A stretch of 64,000 nucleotides of DNA. Source: Mesorhizobium sp. ORS 3359 (GTDB lineage: Bacteria; Pseudomonadota; Alphaproteobacteria; Rhizobiales; Rhizobiaceae). Below, one piece after another: positions 61,026 to 64,000 of this stretch (position 1 is the first letter of the stretch; each line of letters begins with the position of its first letter). The translations under genes were made by a program, and so were the position numbers. The notes beneath the pieces are model-generated. The model did not search any database. It was given only the letters and a program-made list of their open reading frames with translations, and was not told where the DNA came from. The DNA lies in the NCBI GenBank assembly GCA_000824845.1, contig CCNC01000141.1, positions 124,001 through 188,000 on the forward strand, read 5' to 3'.

Positions 61026-62048
61026 ATGGCTGCGTGGGGTTTCACCGTGAATGCCGTAAAGCACCCGATCAAGAGATCGTTCGTCTTCTTCCTCGTTCCC
61101 GACTTCACCATGATCGCCTTCGCGACGGCGCTCGACCCGCTGCGCTCCGCCAATCGGATGCTCGGCTACGAGGCCTATAGCTGGCGCCTGGCGAGCATCG
61201 ACGGCAAGCCGGTTCGCGCCTCGAACGGCGTCGAATGTGCCGTCAACACCTCGCTCGAGGAGGAGCGCAGGAAGATGGCCGGACCGGACCGGCCGAACAT
61301 GGCGATCGTCTGCAGCGGCATCAATGTCGAGCGCTACCACAACAAATCGGCCTTCGCCTGGCTGCGCGAGGAATACAACCGCGGCGTCGCCGTCGGCGGC
61401 CTGTGCACCGGCGCCCATATCCTGGCTGCCGCGGGCCTGCTGTCCAACAAGCGCTGCGCCATCCATTGGGAGAACCTTCCGGGCTTCTCCGAGGCCTTCC
61501 CGAAAGCCAATGTCTTCGCCGACCTCTTCGAAATCGACCAGAATGTCTACACCTGCGCCGGCGGCACCGCCGCGCTCGATATGATGCTGAAGCTGATTGG
61601 CGACGATTTCGACGAGAGCCTCGTCAACCGCGTCTGCGAGCAGGTGCTGACCGACCGCGTGCGCAGCCCGACGGACCGCCAACGCCTGCCGCTGCGTGCC
61701 CGCCTCGGCGTCCAGAATTCCAAGGTGCTCACCATCATCGAGCTGATGGAGGCGAACCTCTCCGAGCCGCTGTCGCTGATCGAGATCGCCGACCATGTCG
61801 ATCTGTCGCGCCGGCAGATCGAGCGCCTGTTCCGCACCGAGATGGGCCGGTCGCCCGCCCGCTATTATCTGGAGATCCGGCTCGACCGCGCCAGGCATCT
61901 GCTGATCCAGTCGTCGATGCCGGTGGTCGAGGTGGCGGTCGCCTGCGGCTTCGTCTCCGCCTCGCATTTCTCCAAATGCTACCGCGAGCTCTATGCCCGC
62001 TCGCCGCAGCAGGAACGCGTCGACCGCAAGCAGCTGTTGGCGGCCTAA
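61026..62048 (+). CDS. GlxA family AraC-type regulator (GbdR/CdhR-like)
   Basis: 340 residues. The N-terminal DJ-1/PfpI-like domain (SFVFFLVPDFTMIAFATALDPLRSANR, then VGGLCTGAHILAAAGLL) is joined to a C-terminal AraC helix-turn-helix (SLIEIADHVDLSRRQIERLFRTEMG, VAVACGFVSASHFSKCYRELY). This architecture includes GbdR (glycine betaine) and CdhR (carnitine). Given the quaternary-amine genes in the window, control by betaine or a product is plausible. The start is uncertain: ATG 61026 or a GTG a few codons on. Confidence 0.85.
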   Translation: MAAWGFTVNAVKHPIKRSFVFFLVPDFTMIAFATALDPLRSANRMLGYEAYSWRLASIDGKPVRASNGVECAVNTSLEEERRKMAGPDRPNMAIVCSGINVERYHNKSAFAWLREEYNRGVAVGGLCTGAHILAAAGLLSNKRCAIHWENLPGFSEAFPKANVFADLFEIDQNVYTCAGGTAALDMMLKLIGDDFDESLVNRVCEQVLTDRVRSPTDRQRLPLRARLGVQNSKVLTIIELMEANLSEPLSLIEIADHVDLSRRQIERLFRTEMGRSPARYYLEIRLDRARHLLIQSSMPVVEVAVACGFVSASHFSKCYRELYARSPQQERVDRKQLLAA

Positions 62049-62068
62049 GCAGGCAGCAGACGCAGTCT

Positions 62069-62107
62069 AGAGCGGTTCACCGTTTCACGGAAACGGTGAA
62101 CCGCTCT
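62069..62107. terminator. Strong hairpin after the regulator gene
   Basis: Perfect 18-bp stem AGAGCGGTTCACCGTTTC with its reverse complement around ACG, followed by TATCTCTTTGTTTTT. It can end regulator transcripts; the inner sequence also looks like part of the intergenic repeat family. Confidence 0.8.
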
Positions 62108-62123
62108 ATCTCTTTGTTTTTAC

Positions 62124-62168
62124 GCAATTCCGGACGGAAAACCGCTCACACTTTTCCTGGAATGCTCT
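62124..62168. repeat. Intergenic repeat, inverted copy of 17041-17087
   Basis: Reads GCAATTCCGGACGGAAAACCGC...CACTTTTCCTGGAAT...GCTCT, the reverse complement of the copy at 17041. It abuts the stop codon of the ABC ATPase gene on the minus strand. Confidence 0.7.
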
Positions 62169-62958
62169 AAGCGGATTGCGTCTGCGCCGTTCGCATCGCC
62201 TCGATGCGGATGTCTTCGGTGAGCTGCGCCTTGAGCGCGGAGAATTCCGGGCTGGTCTTCAGTGTGTAGTGGCGCGGATGCGGCAGGTCGACTGGCACGT
62301 CCGACTTGATGCGGCCGGGCCGGGCGCTCATCACGATCACCCGCGACGCCATGAAGATCGCCTCCTCGATGTCGTGGGTGACGAACAGCACCGTCTTCTT
62401 GCGCCGCTCCCAGATGCCGAGCAGCAATTCCTGCATCAGACCGCGCGTCTGGTTGTCGAGCGCGCCGAACGGCTCGTCGAGCAGCAGGATTTCGGGATCG
62501 TTGGCCAGCGCCCGCGCGATCGCCGTGCGCTGCTGCATGCCGCCCGACAGTTGCTTCGGCCAGTGGCTCTCGAAGCCTTTCAGGCCGACGAGATCGACAT
62601 AGGAGGCGACGATCTCGTTGCGCTCGCGCTCGGGCCGGCCTTGCTCGCGCAGGCCGAAGCCGATGTTCTCGGCGACCGTCAGCCAGGGAAACAGCGTGTA
62701 GGACTGGAACACCATGCCGCGATCCGGTCCCGGCCTCGTGACAGCCTTGCCGTCGAGCAGCACGCGACCGGTGCTCGGCGCTTCCAGTCCGGCGACGATC
62801 CGGAGCAAGGTCGACTTGCCGCAGCCGGATGGCCCCAGGATGGTGATGAAATCATTGGCCGCCACCGCAAGGTCGATCGGCTGCAGCGCCCGCACCGGCT
62901 GCCCGCCCCCGACCCCGGTAAAGGTCCGCGAAACGCCTTCGATCAGCAGCTTGCTCAT
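62167..62958 (-). CDS. ABC transporter ATP-binding protein, nitrate/sulfonate/taurine type
   Basis: 263 residues. Walker A GPSGCGKST (near residue 44), signature LSGGMQQRTAIARAL, Walker B ILLLDEPFGALD and the switch His in THD are intact. The AENIGFGL segment and the SALKAQLTEDIR end fit the SsuB/TauB/NrtD group. The start at 62958 overlaps the permease stop by 4 nt. Substrate unknown; sulfonates, nitrate, pyrimidine precursors or taurine are typical. Confidence 0.88.
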   Translation of the reverse strand: MSKLLIEGVSRTFTGVGGGQPVRALQPIDLAVAANDFITILGPSGCGKSTLLRIVAGLEAPSTGRVLLDGKAVTRPGPDRGMVFQSYTLFPWLTVAENIGFGLREQGRPERERNEIVASYVDLVGLKGFESHWPKQLSGGMQQRTAIARALANDPEILLLDEPFGALDNQTRGLMQELLLGIWERRKKTVLFVTHDIEEAIFMASRVIVMSARPGRIKSDVPVDLPHPRHYTLKTSPEFSALKAQLTEDIRIEAMRTAQTQSA

Positions 62959-63731
62959 GCCAGGCTCCATGGAAAGAGCCAGCGGTTCAGCGCCTTGAAG
63001 GCGAAATCGGACAGAAGCCCGATCAGCCCGATGACGATGATGCCGAAGATGATCTGCCCTGTCGCCAGCCGCGACTGGCTGTTGATGATCATGTAGCCGA
63101 TGCCCGACGACGAGCCGATCAGCTCGGCGACGATCACATAGGTCCACGCCCAGCCGAGCACCAGCCGCAGCGTTTCGGCGATTTCCGGCGCATTGGCCGG
63201 CATGATCACCCGCTTGACGATGCCGTTGTCGGTCGCCCCCAGCGTATAGGCGGCTTCGACGAGGTCGCGGCGCGTAGCGCCGACCTTGACCGCGACGATC
63301 AGAATGATCTGGAACACCGAGCCGACGAAGATCACCAGGAGCTTTTCAAACTCGCCGATGCCGGCCCACAGGATGAGCAACGGGATGAAGGCAGAGGCCG
63401 GCAGGTAGCGCGCAAAGGACACGAACGGCTCGAGGAAGGCTTCGACCGGCTTCCAGGCGCCCATGGCGATGCCGATCGGCACCGCCACGATCGAGGCCAG
63501 CACGAAGCCGCCGAAGACCCGCCAGATGGTGATCATTATGTCGAGCCAGAACCGGTCTTCGACGAGCAGCCGCCAGCCGTCCTTGAGCATCGACAGAGGA
63601 TCGGCAAGGAAGATCCGGTTCACATGGCCGCCGAGCGTGATCCATGCCCAGAACGCCACGAACAGCACGAAGAAAGCGATGCCGAGCACGGTTCGCGTGC
63701 CCGGCGCAACGGGGTGCAAGGGACGCAGCAT
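62955..63731 (-). CDS. ABC transporter permease, SsuC/TauC type
   Basis: 258 residues with about six helices. The EAA loop reads DLVEAAYTLGATDNGIVKRVIMPANAPEI, characteristic of the group, and SSSGIGYMIINSQS follows. It is translationally coupled to the ATPase gene. The binding protein gene appears to lie upstream and is cut by the right edge of the window. Confidence 0.88.
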   Translation of the reverse strand: MLRPLHPVAPGTRTVLGIAFFVLFVAFWAWITLGGHVNRIFLADPLSMLKDGWRLLVEDRFWLDIMITIWRVFGGFVLASIVAVPIGIAMGAWKPVEAFLEPFVSFARYLPASAFIPLLILWAGIGEFEKLLVIFVGSVFQIILIVAVKVGATRRDLVEAAYTLGATDNGIVKRVIMPANAPEIAETLRLVLGWAWTYVIVAELIGSSSGIGYMIINSQSRLATGQIIFGIIVIGLIGLLSDFAFKALNRWLFPWSLA

Positions 63732-63744
63732 CAGGCCCTGTCCT

Positions 63745-63800
63745 TAAAGCATGTGCCCCGAAAGCGGGAACCGGTTTTCGAGTAAAGACATGCGCAAAAT
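63745..63800. repeat. Palindromic intergenic repeat between permease and binding-protein genes
   Basis: GCATGTGCCCCGAAAGCGGG...CCGGTTTTCG...ACATGCGC, same family as 57465. It lies within the presumed transporter operon and may modulate the ratio of binding protein to membrane parts. Confidence 0.75.
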
Positions 63801-63898
63801 GAAAGAACTAAAGCGCGAGGAGCGTATCTGAAGGATCGCGACGCGCTTTAGCGAGAAGGGATCGGCGGCCTTGCGCCGCACGATCGGCTGATGCGCGA

Positions 63899-64000
63899 TC
63901 AGTTGGCGACCGCGCTGGTATCGGCAAGCGTCGTCACATCCGGGACTTCCTTGATCAGCCCCATCTGCAGCAAAAGCTCGGCCGCGGTCTTGGAAAAATC
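63899..64000 (-). CDS. ABC transporter substrate-binding protein, C-terminal end (cut by window edge)
   Basis: Thirty-three residues (DFSKTAAELLLQMGLIKEVP...DTSAVAN) and a stop codon are visible. The LIKEVPDVTTL end and the place in front of the permease and ATPase genes fit an NMT1/SsuA-like binding protein. The family cannot be confirmed from so short a piece. Confidence 0.55.
   Translation of the reverse strand, partial: DFSKTAAELLLQMGLIKEVPDVTTLADTSAVAN

Noticed and set aside
1..64000. CRISPR array, prophage or integrative element
   Set aside because: No spaced direct repeats, integrase, transposase or phage structural genes were found on either strand.

Overview
The window reads as chromosomal DNA of a rhizobial alphaproteobacterium, most likely Mesorhizobium or a close relative. 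The evidence is the high GC content, the acpXL-to-lpxXL cluster for very-long-chain-fatty-acid lipid A, two DUF1127 proteins, a rhizobial betaine/homocysteine methyltransferase, and rhizobial-type palindromic intergenic repeats. No phage, insertion sequence, CRISPR array or replication origin was seen. Genus assignment is inference from gene content only.

Layout. 1-3.2 kb: start of an AEC transporter cut by the window edge, a periplasmic histidine phosphatase, two tandem tRNA-like genes that share bases, and a slipin. 3.3-8.3 kb: acpXL, two ketosynthases (one without the catalytic Cys), a dehydrogenase and lpxXL; no fabZXL lies between acpXL and the ketosynthases. 8.4-16.6 kb: an outer-membrane barrel, an L,D-transpeptidase, then an M20 peptidase with a Dpp-type peptide ABC operon. 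16.6-28.3 kb: TerB, TSUP permease, cobQ with a DMSP-lyase-family cupin, isobutyryl-CoA dehydrogenase with mmsB, an aminotransferase, a prolyl oligopeptidase and an MFS carrier. 28.5-35.7 kb: a non-pyrrolysine MttB homologue, a dimethylglycine-dehydrogenase-like flavoprotein, a GT39 protein and a DddP-like M24 enzyme. 35.7-45.2 kb: PhnD-like binding protein, desaturase, XRE regulator, homocysteine methyltransferase, VWA/ECF-sigma locus, dienelactone hydrolase and an Fe-S protein. 45.3-57.0 kb: the cobalamin C1 region. 57-64 kb: DUF1127 genes, esterase, LysR and GlxA/AraC regulators, and a taurine/nitrate-type ABC transporter cut by the right edge.

Central interpretation. The window holds the parts of an aerobic corrinoid methyl-transfer network: two MttB-type methyltransferases, one MtbC-like corrinoid protein, a methyltetrahydrofolate:corrinoid methyltransferase, a homocysteine methyltransferase, an ASKHA/2Fe-2S reactivase of the RACo/RamA type, a MetV-MetF type methylenetetrahydrofolate reductase and a DUF1638 protein. 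Two of the genes, the homocysteine methyltransferase and the folate methyltransferase, lie 14.7 kb apart but carry nearly the same 22-nt inverted repeat just upstream. It resembles operators of the methionine-cycle regulator SahR. This supports a split methionine synthase sharing its corrinoid pool with quaternary-amine (glycine-betaine-like) demethylation. Five of these proteins also carry Arg/Gly-rich tails. DMSP-lyase-family genes of two unrelated folds add a possible link to sulfonium compounds. Substrates are inferred, not shown by the sequence.
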